A DNA stretch of 64,000 bases from Streptomyces marincola (GTDB lineage: Bacteria > Actinomycetota > Actinomycetes > Streptomycetales > Streptomycetaceae), in the NCBI RefSeq assembly GCF_020410765.1, contig NZ_CP084541.1, positions 3,166,501-3,230,500 on the forward strand, given 5' to 3'. Positions 1-11,388 of this stretch are shown here, in pieces. The position numbers and the translations under genes are program-made. The notes below the pieces were generated by a model, which saw only the letters and a program-made list of their open reading frames with translations, ran no database searches and had not been told where the DNA came from. The stretch's first letter is position 1. Each line of letters starts with the position of its first letter.

Positions 1-960
1 AGGTGCTCGGTTTCCTGCGTAGGCCCGTTCGAAGGCGGCCAGCAGCCCGTCGCGCATCTCCGCCTCCCCGGCACCGTTGACCATGAAGTTGTAGTCCATG
101 GACAGCGTTTCGAACGTCCGCCCGGGGACAGGCACGGACTGGAGCGGGATGTCCCAGATGCCCTGGCGCTGCTCCGGCCACACCTGGCGGCCGTTGCCGC
201 TTGAGTCGTAGCGGAAGCCCGCCTCCGCGGCGGCCACGAGCAGGTTGTCCTGCCCTTCGAGACATGGCGTTCGGCCACCGATCAATTCCTGGTCATAGTC
301 GAACGGCAGTGGTTCCGCGTCGGCGAATCCAGTCGTTGTCCGCCAGTTCTTGACCATCCACTTGGCCTGCTCGATCTCACTGTGCCAATCCGCGACCGAC
401 CAGGTCCCGACGCCGGACGGGCCGCAGAAGTGCCCGTTGAAATGGGTGCCCACTTCGCTGCCGTCGAGCCACGCGGCACGCAGCTGCTCCAGCGTGGCCG
501 CGATGTTCTCGTCCCGCAGGTAGCCGATGTCCGAGGCGCCGGGCGGCTTGCCCGGCGGGTGGTAATCGGTGCGCCGGCTCTCCGGGAGGAGGTAGACCCC
601 GGAGAGGAAGTAGGTCATGTGCGCGTCGTACTCCTTGCCGAGTTCCCGGAAGTGGGAGAACAGGCGGTTGCCGTCCTCGCCCGCGCCGTCCCAGGAGAAG
701 ACGACGAACTGCGGCGGCTCCTGCCCCGGCTTGAGCCGTTCGGCCTTCGGCTGGTGCGGTTGCCGGCCGGTGAAGGCGGTCGAGCCGTCGCCGATCAGGC
801 GGACCACCCGCTCCGTGCCGCCGGGCGGCGCCGCCTTCTCCCCCTTGTCCTCCACCGCCGGGCCGTCCTCGCCGCCCGAACACGCCGCGAGGCCCAGTGC
901 CAGCGCGGCGATCACCGCGCCCGTCGCTCTTCTCCCCCGGCCGCCTGGTCCAGCCGCCAT
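1..960 (-). CDS. Secreted lipoprotein, polysaccharide-deacetylase-like (3' end outside window)
   Basis: The frame opens at ATG 960 after a perfect AGGAGG site and runs off the left edge, giving 320 codons here. A basic start, a hydrophobic stretch and the lipobox LGLAACSG predict export and lipidation at Cys27. The mature part carries FVVFSWDG (Asp91) and GTHFNGHFCG (His153, His157). These resemble the catalytic Asp and the HxxxH metal motif of NodB-type deacetylases. A role in trimming cell-wall or extracellular glycans is an inference. The gene is divergent from the SulP gene across 235 bp, which holds an AT-rich stretch near 1040-1150 likely to carry both promoters. Confidence 0.72.
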   Translation of the reverse strand, partial: MAAGPGGRGRRATGAVIAALALGLAACSGGEDGPAVEDKGEKAAPPGGTERVVRLIGDGSTAFTGRQPHQPKAERLKPGQEPPQFVVFSWDGAGEDGNRLFSHFRELGKEYDAHMTYFLSGVYLLPESRRTDYHPPGKPPGASDIGYLRDENIAATLEQLRAAWLDGSEVGTHFNGHFCGPSGVGTWSVADWHSEIEQAKWMVKNWRTTTGFADAEPLPFDYDQELIGGRTPCLEGQDNLLVAAAEAGFRYDSSGNGRQVWPEQRQGIWDIPLQSVPVPGRTFETLSMDYNFMVNGAGEAEMRDGLLAAFERAYAGNRAP

Positions 961-1195
961 CGATCCTCCTGCCGTCCGTGGAACCGTCCGTCGGGTTCTT
1001 CATATTTCCCGACAAACGTCCCCTCCGATCGGGAGAGATAGTGGGACGACAAGCTTTTCAGATGACTATTTCCCTCAAAAGGAGTAATTACAGGGCCAAT
1101 TGAGTCGCTGGACTAGTAGCGAGCTTTACGTGGCATTACTCTCTATTTACTAGCGCTTGAGAGCCGCCATACCGGTCCCATGGACGGAGACGGTT

Positions 1196-3511
1196 ATGTC
1201 CGCCCCCCACCGCGCCGATCTGTCCGCCTCGATCTCTGTCTTCCTCATCGCTCTGCCGCTCTCGCTCGGCATCGCCCTCGCCACCGGCGCGCCCTTGCAG
1301 GCCGGGCTGGTGGCGGCGGCCGTCGGCGGCATCGTGGCCGGCTCGCTCGGCGGGTCCCACCTGCAAGTGAGCGGCCCGGCCGCCGGGCTCACGGTGATCA
1401 CCGCCGAGCTGATCCACGAGTACGGGTGGCGCACCACCTGCGCCATCACCGCGCTGGCCGGTCTCACCCAGCTGGGGCTCGCCGCGCTGCGCGTCGCGCG
1501 TTCCGCCCTGGTGGTCAGCCCGGCGATCGTGCACGGGATGCTCGCGGGCATCGGCATCACCATCGCCCTGGCCCAGCTGACGATCGTGCTCGGCGGTGCC
1601 GCGGAGAGCTCGGCTCTCGAAAACGCCGCGCGGATCCCGGGGTTGCTGGCCGACCCGCATCCGGCCGCCATAGCGGTCAGCCTGGTCAGCGTGGCCGTGC
1701 TCCTGCTGTGGCCGCGCCTGCCGGGCCGCGGCGGCGCGAGGGTGCGCAGGGCCGCTCCCGCGGCACTCGCGGCGGTCGCCGCCGCGACCACGCTCGCCTG
1801 GGCGGCCGATCTGGACCTGCCCCGGGTGGACCTGCCGGCCTGGAGCAGTCACGCACTGCCCGAGATGCCGGACGGCCCCGTGCTCGGCCTGCTCGCCGCC
1901 GTGCTCACCATCACCCTGGTCGCGAGCGTCGAATCGCTGCTCTCCGCGGTGGCGGTCGACAAGCTGGCCGCGGCGCGGCACCGGGCGGGCGGCGTCCGGG
2001 TGCCGCGGGCCGACCTCGACCGCGAGCTGCGCGGCCAGGGAGCGGCCAACGTCGTCTCGGGCGTCCTGGGCGGACTGCCCGTCACCGGCGTCGCGGTGCG
2101 AAGCTCGGCGAACGTGGCGGCGGGCGCGGTGAGCCGTGCCTCCACGGTGCTGCACGGCTGCTGGGTGCTGATCGCCACCGGACTGCTGGTGGCACTGCTC
2201 GAAGTGATCCCGCTGGCCGCGCTGGCCGCCCTGGTGATGGTGGTCGGCGTCCAGATGGTCAACATCACGCACATCCGCAGCGTCACCAAGCACCGGGAGG
2301 TGCTGGTGTACGGGGCCACGGCAGGCGGGGTGACCCTGCTCGGCGTGCTGGAGGGCGTGGCGATCGGGGTGGCCGTGTCCGTCGCGGTCGCGCTGCACCG
2401 CCTCACCCACACGCGCATCACGCACGAGGTGCTGCCGGACGGCTCCCACCAGGTGCGCGTGCACGGGCAGTTGACGTTCCTGGCCGTGCCCAGGCTGAGC
2501 CGGGTGCTCGGCGGGGTCCCCGAGGCCGCCGCGGTGACGGTCGAGCTCGACGGGACGTTCATGGACCACGCGGCCTACGAGTCCTTGCACGACTGGCGCG
2601 CGGCGCACGCGGCACAGGGCGCGCCGGTGGAGATCACGGGCCGCGCCGGGCAGCGGATCGGTGCCCCGACGGCCCACGACTGCCGCCCGTGGCAGCCCTG
2701 GCACAACCACCAGTGCACGGCAGCGGTGCCCGACGGCGGAACGGCGGGCGCGGGCCCCCGGTCGCACGATCAACTGCTGGGCGGCGTGCGGAACTTCCAG
2801 CGCACCACGGCCCCGCTGGTGCGCCGGGAGCTGGCACGGCTCGCGCAGGAGGGGCAACGCCCCGGGCAGCTCTTCCTGACCTGCGCCGACTCCCGGCTGG
2901 TCACCAGCATGATCACGTCGAGCGGTCCCGGTGACCTGTTCACCGTGCGGAACGTGGGCAACTTCGTACCGCCACCGGGAGGCGGCTCCACGGACGACTC
3001 GGTCGCCGCGGCCATCGAGTACGCCGTGAGCGTGCTGCGCGTTTCCTCCATCACCGTGTGCGGGCACTCCGGTTGCGGGGCGATGCAGGCCCTCAGCACC
3101 ACGGACGTGTCCCGGCGCGGGGCACCGTCCGCGCAGCCGGGGGCTCCGTCGCCGACCGCGGGCCCCGCGGCGGGCACCGGCGGCGAGGGCCCCCTGGAGC
3201 GTTGGCTGCGGCACGGGCGCCCGACGCTCGACCGGCTGGCGCGCCCGCCCGGCGCGGCGCCCCGGATCGACGCGCGCCCGGCCACCGACGCGCTTGAGGT
3301 GCTCTGCCTGACCAACGTCGTGCAGCAGCTCGACCACCTCGCAGCGCACGAGTGCGTGGCCCGGCGCCTGGCGGAGGGGAAGCTGGCCCTGCGCGGCATG
3401 TACTTCCACGTGGGTGAGGCGCAGGCTTACGTGCTGAGCGGGATGGACGGGCAGGCACCGGTGTTCACGGCGGTGCGGCCCGATGTCGGTTCCGGCCTGC
3501 TGACCGGCTGA
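1196..3511 (+). CDS. SulP-family anion transporter fused to beta-carbonic anhydrase
   Basis: 771 residues from ATG 1196, which has GGAGA just upstream; an in-frame TTG at 1157 lacks such a site. Residues about 1-410 are hydrophobic and resemble SulP permeases, starting with a PLSLGIALATGAPLQAG-like segment. A short STAS-like stretch follows at about 430-500. The C-terminal third is a beta-carbonic anhydrase: CADSR (Cys563, Asp565, Arg567) and HSGC (His624, Cys627) supply the zinc ligands and catalytic dyad. The fusion implies transport of bicarbonate or another anion coupled to CO2/HCO3- interconversion at the inner face of the membrane. The transported ion is not determined by sequence. It is followed by acs in the same direction. 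Confidence 0.9.
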   Translation: MSAPHRADLSASISVFLIALPLSLGIALATGAPLQAGLVAAAVGGIVAGSLGGSHLQVSGPAAGLTVITAELIHEYGWRTTCAITALAGLTQLGLAALRVARSALVVSPAIVHGMLAGIGITIALAQLTIVLGGAAESSALENAARIPGLLADPHPAAIAVSLVSVAVLLLWPRLPGRGGARVRRAAPAALAAVAAATTLAWAADLDLPRVDLPAWSSHALPEMPDGPVLGLLAAVLTITLVASVESLLSAVAVDKLAAARHRAGGVRVPRADLDRELRGQGAANVVSGVLGGLPVTGVAVRSSANVAAGAVSRASTVLHGCWVLIATGLLVALLEVIPLAALAALVMVVGVQMVNITHIRSVTKHREVLVYGATAGGVTLLGVLEGVAIGVAVSVAVALHRLTHTRITHEVLPDGSHQVRVHGQLTFLAVPRLSRVLGGVPEAAAVTVELDGTFMDHAAYESLHDWRAAHAAQGAPVEITGRAGQRIGAPTAHDCRPWQPWHNHQCTAAVPDGGTAGAGPRSHDQLLGGVRNFQRTTAPLVRRELARLAQEGQRPGQLFLTCADSRLVTSMITSSGPGDLFTVRNVGNFVPPPGGGSTDDSVAAAIEYAVSVLRVSSITVCGHSGCGAMQALSTTDVSRRGAPSAQPGAPSPTAGPAAGTGGEGPLERWLRHGRPTLDRLARPPGAAPRIDARPATDALEVLCLTNVVQQLDHLAAHECVARRLAEGKLALRGMYFHVGEAQAYVLSGMDGQAPVFTAVRPDVGSGLLTG

Positions 3512-3688
3512 CCCGTGACCGTCGAGCGGCCGTCCGGCGCGCGTCCGGCGCCGCGGCGGCCCGCTCACCGCGGCGTGCGGCCGTTCACCGCAATAGGTCT
3601 ACACCAGTTGCCTCGTTGCCCTTGTCAAAGCGGCGAACGGACTGATGAGGTGTGCCGTGGGACACAGCCGACGCCGCGAGGAGATGCC

Positions 3689-5650
<1,962 letters not shown>

Positions 5651-5674
5651 CCCGCTCGCGCGACCGTCGACCAC

Positions 5675-5705
5675 AGGGGCGCCCGGCCTGCCGCCGGGCG
5701 CCCCT
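5675..5705 (+). terminator. Hairpin terminator after acsA
   Basis: A perfect 13-bp stem (5675-5687 with 5693-5705) and a 5-base loop, 25 bp after the acsA stop, then an A/T-rich stretch. There is no U-run, as is usual in this group. Confidence 0.75.
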
Positions 5706-5828
5706 ATACCATTTGCGACATCACTCCCCAGAGCGACGGCGAGGTGTCGCCAACTGACGCCTCACCACCGCAGCACTACTGTCACGTGCACTGACATCCG
5801 CCCCGGGAGAAAGAAGAGGGAGAACGCG

Positions 5829-6266
5829 ATGAGCGCAGCCGAAGAGGGCCGCAGCCTCGGGGAGCTGGTCGCCTCGGCCACCGCCGAGCTGTCCGGTCTG
5901 GTGCACGACGAGATCGCACTGGCCAAGGCCGAGATGCGGCAGGACGCCAAGAAGGCGGTGCTCGGCAGCACCGCGGGCATGGTCGCGGCGTTCCTCGCCC
6001 TCTTCGCGGTGCCGCTGTTCAGCTTCGCCCTGGCGTTCTGGCTGCGCAACTGGTGGGACATCCCGCTCGCCCTGGCCTGCACGATCGTCGGCGGCCTGTA
6101 CGTGGTCCTCGCGCTGGTGCTGGTGCTGCTGGCGAAGCGCAAGCTCGGCGGCGTCTCCAAGCCGGAGCGGTCCATGCGGTCCGTCAAGGAATCGGCGGCC
6201 GTGCTCTCCAGCGTCAAACCCCACCCGCGCCGCGCGCCCGCGGACCAGGCGGGCCCGTCCGCATGA
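5829..6266 (+). CDS. Phage holin family (actinobacterial Holin-X) membrane protein
   Basis: 145 residues, start ATG 5829 after GGGAGAACGCG. An amphipathic N-terminus containing SLGELVASATAELSGLVHDE precedes two hydrophobic segments at about 45-70 and 80-105 and a basic C-terminal tail. This is the layout of the chromosomal Holin-X/DUF1469-type family in streptomycetes. The family name reflects similarity only, and lysis is not implied. Its stop overlaps the start of the next gene (ATGA), so the two are almost certainly translated together. Confidence 0.85.
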   Translation: MSAAEEGRSLGELVASATAELSGLVHDEIALAKAEMRQDAKKAVLGSTAGMVAAFLALFAVPLFSFALAFWLRNWWDIPLALACTIVGGLYVVLALVLVLLAKRKLGGVSKPERSMRSVKESAAVLSSVKPHPRRAPADQAGPSA

Positions 6267-7198
6267 CCACCGCCGACCAGGCCGGGATGCGGTCCTCGGT
6301 CATCCTGCGGGACGGCCCCTGGACCCATCGCGACGTCGCCGCCAACGGGGCCAGGTTCCACATCGCGGAGTTGGGCGAGGGCCCGCTGGTACTGCTGCTG
6401 CACGGCTTCCCGCAGTTCTGGTGGACCTGGCGGCACCAACTGACCGCGCTGGCCGGCGCCGGGTTCCGCGCCGTCGCCATGGACCTGCGCGGCGTGGGCG
6501 GCAGCGACCGGACGCCCCGCGGCTACGACCCGGCGAACCTGGCGCTCGACGTCACCGGCGTCATCCGTTCGCTCGGGGAGCCGGACGCCGCGCTGGTCGG
6601 CCACGACCTCGGCGGGTACCTCGCGTGGACGGCGTCGGTGATGCGGCCCAAGCTGGTGCGGCGGCTCGCGGTCGCTTCCATGCCGCATCCGCGGAACTGG
6701 CGTTCCGCCCTGCTCCGCGACCCGAGGCAGACCGCGGCCAGTTCGTACATCTGGGGCTTCCAGCGGCCGTGGCTGCCGGAACGGCAGCTCGTCGCCAATG
6801 ACGCCGAGGCGGTGGAACGCCTGCTGCGCGACTGGTCGGGACCGCGCCAGCCCGAGGACGAGGACATCGCCGTCTACCGCCGGGCCATGGTCATCCCCTC
6901 CACCGCGCACTGCGCGGTGGAGCCGTACCGCTGGCTGGTCCGGTCCCTGGTCCGGCCGGACGGCGTCCTGTTCAACCGCCGGATGAAGCGCCCCGTGCTG
7001 GTGCCGACGCTTCACCTGCACGGCTCGCTCGACCCGGTGATGCGCACCCGCAGCGCGGCCGGCTCGGGCGAGTACGTCGAGGCCCCCTACCGGTGGCGCC
7101 TCTTCGACGGGCTCGGCCACTTCCCGCACGAGGAGGACCCGGCCGCGTTCAGCACCGAGCTGATCGACTGGCTGCGGGACCCGGAGCCCGATCGCTGA
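6263..7198 (+). CDS. Alpha/beta hydrolase, epoxide-hydrolase-like
   Basis: 311 residues from ATG 6263, overlapping the Holin-X stop by ATGA. The same frame is open far upstream, but that part is a shadow of the holin gene. The HGFPQFWWTW oxyanion-hole motif, DLRGVGGSD and the nucleophile elbow GHDLGG are visible. An Asp at the elbow is typical of soluble epoxide hydrolases and dehalogenases rather than esterases. The C-terminal GLGHFPHEEDP supplies the catalytic His. The substrate is unknown. Coupling to a membrane protein is common in this neighbourhood in Streptomyces. Confidence 0.88.
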   Translation: MTTADQAGMRSSVILRDGPWTHRDVAANGARFHIAELGEGPLVLLLHGFPQFWWTWRHQLTALAGAGFRAVAMDLRGVGGSDRTPRGYDPANLALDVTGVIRSLGEPDAALVGHDLGGYLAWTASVMRPKLVRRLAVASMPHPRNWRSALLRDPRQTAASSYIWGFQRPWLPERQLVANDAEAVERLLRDWSGPRQPEDEDIAVYRRAMVIPSTAHCAVEPYRWLVRSLVRPDGVLFNRRMKRPVLVPTLHLHGSLDPVMRTRSAAGSGEYVEAPYRWRLFDGLGHFPHEEDPAAFSTELIDWLRDPEPDR

Positions 7199-7597
7199 AC
7201 CGGGCCCGCGACGCGCCCCGCGACGCCCGTTCGCGCCCCCTTTCCCGCGGGTCGGCCAGGAGCCGGGCAGCGCGCCGCAGCATGTGCCGGACGCATACGC
7301 CCACCGACTTCGCGCGGGGGAGGTTACTGACCTTCCCGTCCGGGCAGGGACGGAAGTATGGGCTGGACGCACGACTACCGTGACGTGGCACGTGATCGAA
7401 GCGGCAATGGAGCCGCCACCCAGGCGCAGAGCGCCGTGCGGCGGGTCCAGGGCGGCACGATGGAGGATCCGCCGATCGGGTTTCCGGATATTCTGCGCCG
7501 ACGTGCGCGCTGGGTGAGCGCGCGGTTGCGGCACCCCAGAAGCTGAGCCGGGCCGGGACGAACGGGCCCGTTTCCCCGTCGTCCGTGACCGACTCGT
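7199..7597. other. Intergenic region, possible tiny ORF 7358-7546
   Basis: A 399-bp gap between the convergent hydrolase and MarP genes. The only candidate is a 62-codon plus-strand frame, ATG 7358 to TGA 7546, preceded by GGACGGAAGT and beginning MGWTHDYRDVARDRSG. Its third-position GC (about 77%) is below that of neighbours, and no domain or hydrophobic segment is visible. I treat it as a weak hypothetical. No convincing terminator was seen. Confidence 0.3.
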
Positions 7598-8797
7598 TCA
7601 CATCGCGCAGCCCTGGCTGTCGACCGTTTCGTCGGCGGCCCGGCCGCGCGTGACCGTCTCGCGGACCTCGTCCGCGGTGAGCGCGTACCCGGTGTGCTTG
7701 TCGTCGAGCGACTTGGCGAACACGACGCCGAACACCTCGCCGTCGGGCGTGAGCAGCGGGCCGCCGGAGTTGCCCGGCCGGACCGTGGCGTGCAGCGAGT
7801 ACACGTCACGGCTGACCTCGCCGCGCCGGTAGATGTCGGGCCCGTCGGCCTGGAAGCGTTCCCTCACCCGGGCGGCCCCCGCGTCGAACGGGCCGCTCTC
7901 GGGGAAGCCCGCGACGACGGCGCCGTCGCCGGTGATCGCGTCCCCCTCGCTGAACTTGAGCGGCGGGGCCGTAAGCCCCGGCACGTCGAGGACGGCCACG
8001 TCCCGCTCCCAGTCGTAGAGGACGACGCGAGCGGTGTGCAGCCGGCCCTCGCCGCCGACCTGCACGGTCGGTTCGGCGACGCCGCCCACGACGTGCGCGT
8101 TCGTCATCACCCTGCCGCGGGAGAACACGAAGCCCGTGCCCTCAAGCACCTTTCCGCAGCCGGACGCGGTGCCGACGACCTTCACGATGGAACGCCTGGC
8201 CTCGGCGACGGCGGGGCGCTGCGCGAGCGACGGGTCCGGGCGCGGTACGTCCGTGATGGGCTCGGCGGTGAACGGGGAGAACACCTGCGGGAAGCCGTGC
8301 TGCGCCAGGACGGAACTGAAGCCGCGGAACCAGGTGTTCGCGCTGTCCGGCACCACCCGGGACACGCCGAGCAGCACCCGCGAGTCGCGCACCTCGCGGC
8401 CCACGGTGCCCAGCGTGGTCATGGCGAGCGCGGACCCGAGCAGCCAGGCGACCAGGAGCATCGCGAACACGTTGATCAGCGCGCCGCCGGTGGCGTCCAG
8501 GGCGCGCGCCGGCGTCCACGTGATGTGACGGCGCAGCCGGTTGCCGAGGACGGTCGTCAGCGCCTGTCCGACCGTGGCGCACAGGATGACGACGACCACG
8601 GCGGCGATGACCCCGGCCTGTCCCGGTTCGGCCTCGTCGCTCAGCTCGCGCCAGGCCACCGGCAGTCCGTGGACGGCGAGCAGTCCGCCGCTGATGAAGC
8701 CCGTGACGGAGAGCACCCCGACGACGAAGCCCTGGCGGTAGCCGATGAGGGCGAACCACGCGGCGGCGAGCAGCAGCAGGACGTCGAGCGCGTTCAT
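7598..8797 (-). CDS. MarP-like membrane serine protease (CvpA domain plus trypsin-like domain)
   Basis: 399 residues. Four hydrophobic segments in residues 1-130 form a CvpA/colicin-V-type membrane domain. Residues about 195-395 form a chymotrypsin-fold protease with His235 (TNAHVVGG), Asp266 (ERDVAVLD) and Ser344 (RPGNSGGPLL). The fold matches mycobacterial MarP/Rv3671c, an extracytoplasmic protease for acid and oxidative stress; that function is inferred for this protein. It is the last gene of a minus-strand run nth-Nudix-marP, with only 13 bp between it and the Nudix stop. Confidence 0.92.
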   Translation of the reverse strand: MNALDVLLLLAAAWFALIGYRQGFVVGVLSVTGFISGGLLAVHGLPVAWRELSDEAEPGQAGVIAAVVVVILCATVGQALTTVLGNRLRRHITWTPARALDATGGALINVFAMLLVAWLLGSALAMTTLGTVGREVRDSRVLLGVSRVVPDSANTWFRGFSSVLAQHGFPQVFSPFTAEPITDVPRPDPSLAQRPAVAEARRSIVKVVGTASGCGKVLEGTGFVFSRGRVMTNAHVVGGVAEPTVQVGGEGRLHTARVVLYDWERDVAVLDVPGLTAPPLKFSEGDAITGDGAVVAGFPESGPFDAGAARVRERFQADGPDIYRRGEVSRDVYSLHATVRPGNSGGPLLTPDGEVFGVVFAKSLDDKHTGYALTADEVRETVTRGRAADETVDSQGCAM

Positions 8798-8810
8798 GCC
8801 CGTTACGGTC

Positions 8811-9500
8811 TCACGCCTTGTGGTCGAGTGATATCTCCCGGTCGTGGTCCCAGGGCTGCTCCCAGCCGGCGAAGTGCAGTACGCGGTCGATCACCCCGGC
8901 CGTGAAGCCCCACACCAGGGTCTCGGCGACCTCGAAGCACGGCCCGCGGTAGCCGCTGGGATGCACCGCGACGGCCCGCCGCCGCCGGTCGGCCAGCTCG
9001 GCCACCGGAACGGTGAACACCCGCGCGGTCTCCCTCGGGTCGACGGGCGCGACCGGCGAGGGCTCGCGCCACCACCCGAGCACAGGCGACACCACGAAGC
9101 CGCTGACGGGTATGTACAGGCGCGGCAGCGTGGCGAACACCTGCACCCCCGCCGGGTCGAGACCGGTCTCCTCCTCCGCCTCGCGCAACGCCGCGCGCAG
9201 CGGGCCTTCCCCCTCCGGGTCCCCGTCCTCCGGGTCGAGCGAACCGCCGGGGAAGGACGCCTGCCCGGCGTGCTCGCGCAGACTGGAGGCGCGTTCGAGC
9301 AGCAGCAGCTCCGGGCCGCGCGCGCCCTCGCCGAACAGCACCAGCACCGCCGACGGCCGGCCGCCGATCGCGGGCGGCAGGAACGTGCTGAGCTGCCCCG
9401 CCGTGACCGTGCGGGCGGCGTCGGCCAGCGGCCGCAGCCAGCGCGGCAGCTCCGGCGCGCCCGTTCCGTCGGGCCCCGCGGCCCGGTGGACGCTGGTCAT
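8811..9500 (-). CDS. Nudix hydrolase, CoA-pyrophosphatase-like
   Basis: 229 residues from ATG 9500, which overlaps the nth stop by ATGA. The FPGGSLDPEDGDPEG stretch leads into LREAEEETGL. This is the Nudix helix of the CoA pyrophosphatase (NudL-like) subgroup, with a slightly long loop before the REAEEE core. It probably cleaves CoA or related nucleotide diphosphates to 4'-phosphopantetheine and 3',5'-ADP. Substrate assignment is by subgroup resemblance only. Tight coupling with nth is the usual actinomycete arrangement. Confidence 0.88.
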   Translation of the reverse strand: MTSVHRAAGPDGTGAPELPRWLRPLADAARTVTAGQLSTFLPPAIGGRPSAVLVLFGEGARGPELLLLERASSLREHAGQASFPGGSLDPEDGDPEGEGPLRAALREAEEETGLDPAGVQVFATLPRLYIPVSGFVVSPVLGWWREPSPVAPVDPRETARVFTVPVAELADRRRRAVAVHPSGYRGPCFEVAETLVWGFTAGVIDRVLHFAGWEQPWDHDREISLDHKA

Positions 9501-10318
9501 GCCGCGTCCAGCGGTGCGGCGGCCCGGCCTGGGTAGTCCGCCGGCGGTTTCAGGCGCTGCCCCGGCTTGCCGCCCATCTCGTACTTCAGCAGCGCGCGCG
9601 CCTTCTCCGGGTCCGTCTCCCCCTCGCCGTAGGAGGGGCACAGAGGTGCGATGGGGCACGCCCCGCACGCCGGCTTACGGCTGTGGCAGATCCGCCGCCC
9701 GTGGAAGATGACCCGGTGCGAGAGCATCGTCCAGTCCTTCTTCGGGAAGATCTCGGCGACCTCGGCCTCGATCTTGTCCGGGTCCTTCTGCTCCGTCCAG
9801 CGCCAGCGCCTCACCAGGCGCTGGAAGTGCGTGTCGACAGTGATTCCCGGCCTGCCGAACGCGTTGCCGAGGACGACGTGCGCGGTCTTGCGGCCCACAC
9901 CGGGCAGCGACACCAGGTCCTCAAGGCGCCCGGGCACCTCGCCCCCGAAGCGGTCGCGCAGGGCGGCCGACAGGCCGAGCAGTGCCTTCGCCTTGCTGCG
10001 GAAGAAGCCGGTGGGCCGGATGATCTCCTCAAGCCGGGCCGGGTCGGCCGCGGCCAAGTCCTCGGGCGTGGGGTAGGCGGCGAAGAGGGCCGGGGTGGTC
10101 TGGTTCACGCGCAGGTCGGTGGTCTGGGCGGACAGCACCGTGGCCACCAGCAGCTCGAACGGATTCTCGAAATCCAGCTCGGGGTGGGCGTAGTAGTACA
10201 CCTCACCGAGCTCGCGGTTGATCCTGCGGGCCCGGCGCACCATGGCGAGCCGGCTCTCCGGCTTCCGGCCGCCACCGGAGCCCTGTTCGCTCTCAGCGGA
10301 ACCCTGGGTAGCGCTCAC
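9497..10318 (-). CDS. nth: Endonuclease III (DNA glycosylase/AP lyase)
   Basis: 273 residues from GTG 10318, which has GGGAGG about 10 bases upstream; a longer in-frame start at 10417 lacks support. It repairs oxidised pyrimidines. Helix-hairpin-helix LPGVGRKTAHVVL contains the catalytic Lys, and GITVDTHFQR carries the catalytic Asp. The C-terminal Cys cluster CHSRKPACGACPIAPLC (C-x6-C-x2-C-x5-C) binds a 4Fe-4S cluster. It heads the nth-Nudix-marP run and is divergent from crp across 325 bp. Confidence 0.95.
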   Translation of the reverse strand: MSATQGSAESEQGSGGGRKPESRLAMVRRARRINRELGEVYYYAHPELDFENPFELLVATVLSAQTTDLRVNQTTPALFAAYPTPEDLAAADPARLEEIIRPTGFFRSKAKALLGLSAALRDRFGGEVPGRLEDLVSLPGVGRKTAHVVLGNAFGRPGITVDTHFQRLVRRWRWTEQKDPDKIEAEVAEIFPKKDWTMLSHRVIFHGRRICHSRKPACGACPIAPLCPSYGEGETDPEKARALLKYEMGGKPGQRLKPPADYPGRAAAPLDAA

Positions 10319-10643
10319 CCGTCCGGTCCTCCCGTTCTCACGTGCCGCGCGCGGGCGTCCCGCCGCGCGCCATGGGGTCGTTGACCACCCGGCCAGCCTA
10401 AACGGCGGCACGGACATCCGCCCGGCGCTCCGCGCAATCGACCGCCGACGCGCCCCCTGGGTGGGCCCCGCTGTCCCGGTACGTCAAACTTGTGACTGAT
10501 AGCACTGCCGAGGCGTCCGGCATCATGAGGGACGTCCGGTCGCCCGGCCGGCACCCGACCGGCCGCCAACCGCAACACGGCCGACACCGCTCCGGCCGAC
10601 GACCGCACTGGCCGACCGCACTGGCCGACAAGGAGAGGAACTC
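10319..10643. other. nth-crp divergent intergenic region
   Basis: 325 bp between two divergent genes. It holds the nth Shine-Dalgarno site (near 10330) and the crp leader ending in AAGGAGAGGAACTC. Short imperfect GGCCGAC repeats occur at about 10580-10630. No gene or clear RNA structure was identified. Confidence 0.4.
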
Positions 10644-11318
10644 GTGGACGACGTTCTCCGGCGCGCCCCGCTGTTCGCCGCGCTCGACGACGAGCAGGCC
10701 GCCGAGCTGCGCGCTTCCATGGCCGAGGTCACCCTCGCCCGCGGCGACACCCTCTTCCACGAGGGAGACCCGGGGGACCGCCTCTATGTCGTCACCGACG
10801 GCAAGGTCAAGCTCCACCGCACGTCCCCCGACGGCCGCGAGAACATGCTGGCCGTGCTCGGCCCCGGCGAGCTGATCGGCGAGCTGTCCCTGTTCGACCC
10901 CGGCCCCCGCACCGCGACCGCGACCGCCGTCACCGAGGTGAGGCTGCTCGGCCTCGGCCACGGCGACCTCCAGCCCTGGCTCAGCGCGCGCCCCGAGGTG
11001 GCCGCCGCGCTGCTGCGCGCCGTGGCCCGCAGGCTGCGGCGCACCAACGACCAGATGTCCGACCTCGTCTTCTCCGACGTGCCCGGCCGCGTGGCGCGGG
11101 CCCTGCTCGACCTGTCCCGCCGCTTCGGCGTGCAGTCGGAGGAGGGCATCCACGTCGTGCACGACCTCACGCAGGAGGAGCTGGCCCAGCTGGTCGGCGC
11201 CTCGCGCGAGACGGTCAACAAGGCACTGGCCGACTTCGCCGCCCGCGGCTGGCTGCGCCTTGAGGCCCGCGCGGTCATCCTCCTCGACATCGAACGGCTC
11301 GCCCGCCGCTCCCGCTGA
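10644..11318 (+). CDS. crp: Crp-type cyclic-nucleotide-responsive transcription regulator
   Basis: 224 residues from GTG 10644 after AAGGAGAGGAA. An N-terminal cyclic-nucleotide-binding barrel (EGDPGDRLYVV, then LGPGELIGELSLFDPGPRTATATA) is joined by a dimer helix to a winged helix-turn-helix (LTQEELAQLVGASRETVNKAL). Near-identity in layout to Streptomyces Crp, and its place beside nth, support the name. Crp in that genus controls germination and secondary metabolism; that role is from the family. Confidence 0.93.
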   Translation: MDDVLRRAPLFAALDDEQAAELRASMAEVTLARGDTLFHEGDPGDRLYVVTDGKVKLHRTSPDGRENMLAVLGPGELIGELSLFDPGPRTATATAVTEVRLLGLGHGDLQPWLSARPEVAAALLRAVARRLRRTNDQMSDLVFSDVPGRVARALLDLSRRFGVQSEEGIHVVHDLTQEELAQLVGASRETVNKALADFAARGWLRLEARAVILLDIERLARRSR

Positions 11319-11388
11319 CCCGCCCCCCGCCGGTCGCCTGGGCCCTGCCGCTCCGGGCGGCGGCGCGGTGCGGCGGCGGAACGGCGCG

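Noticed and set aside
5829..6266. Prophage lysis module suggested by the holin name
   Set aside because: No endolysin or phage genes nearby; this family is chromosomal in streptomycetes.
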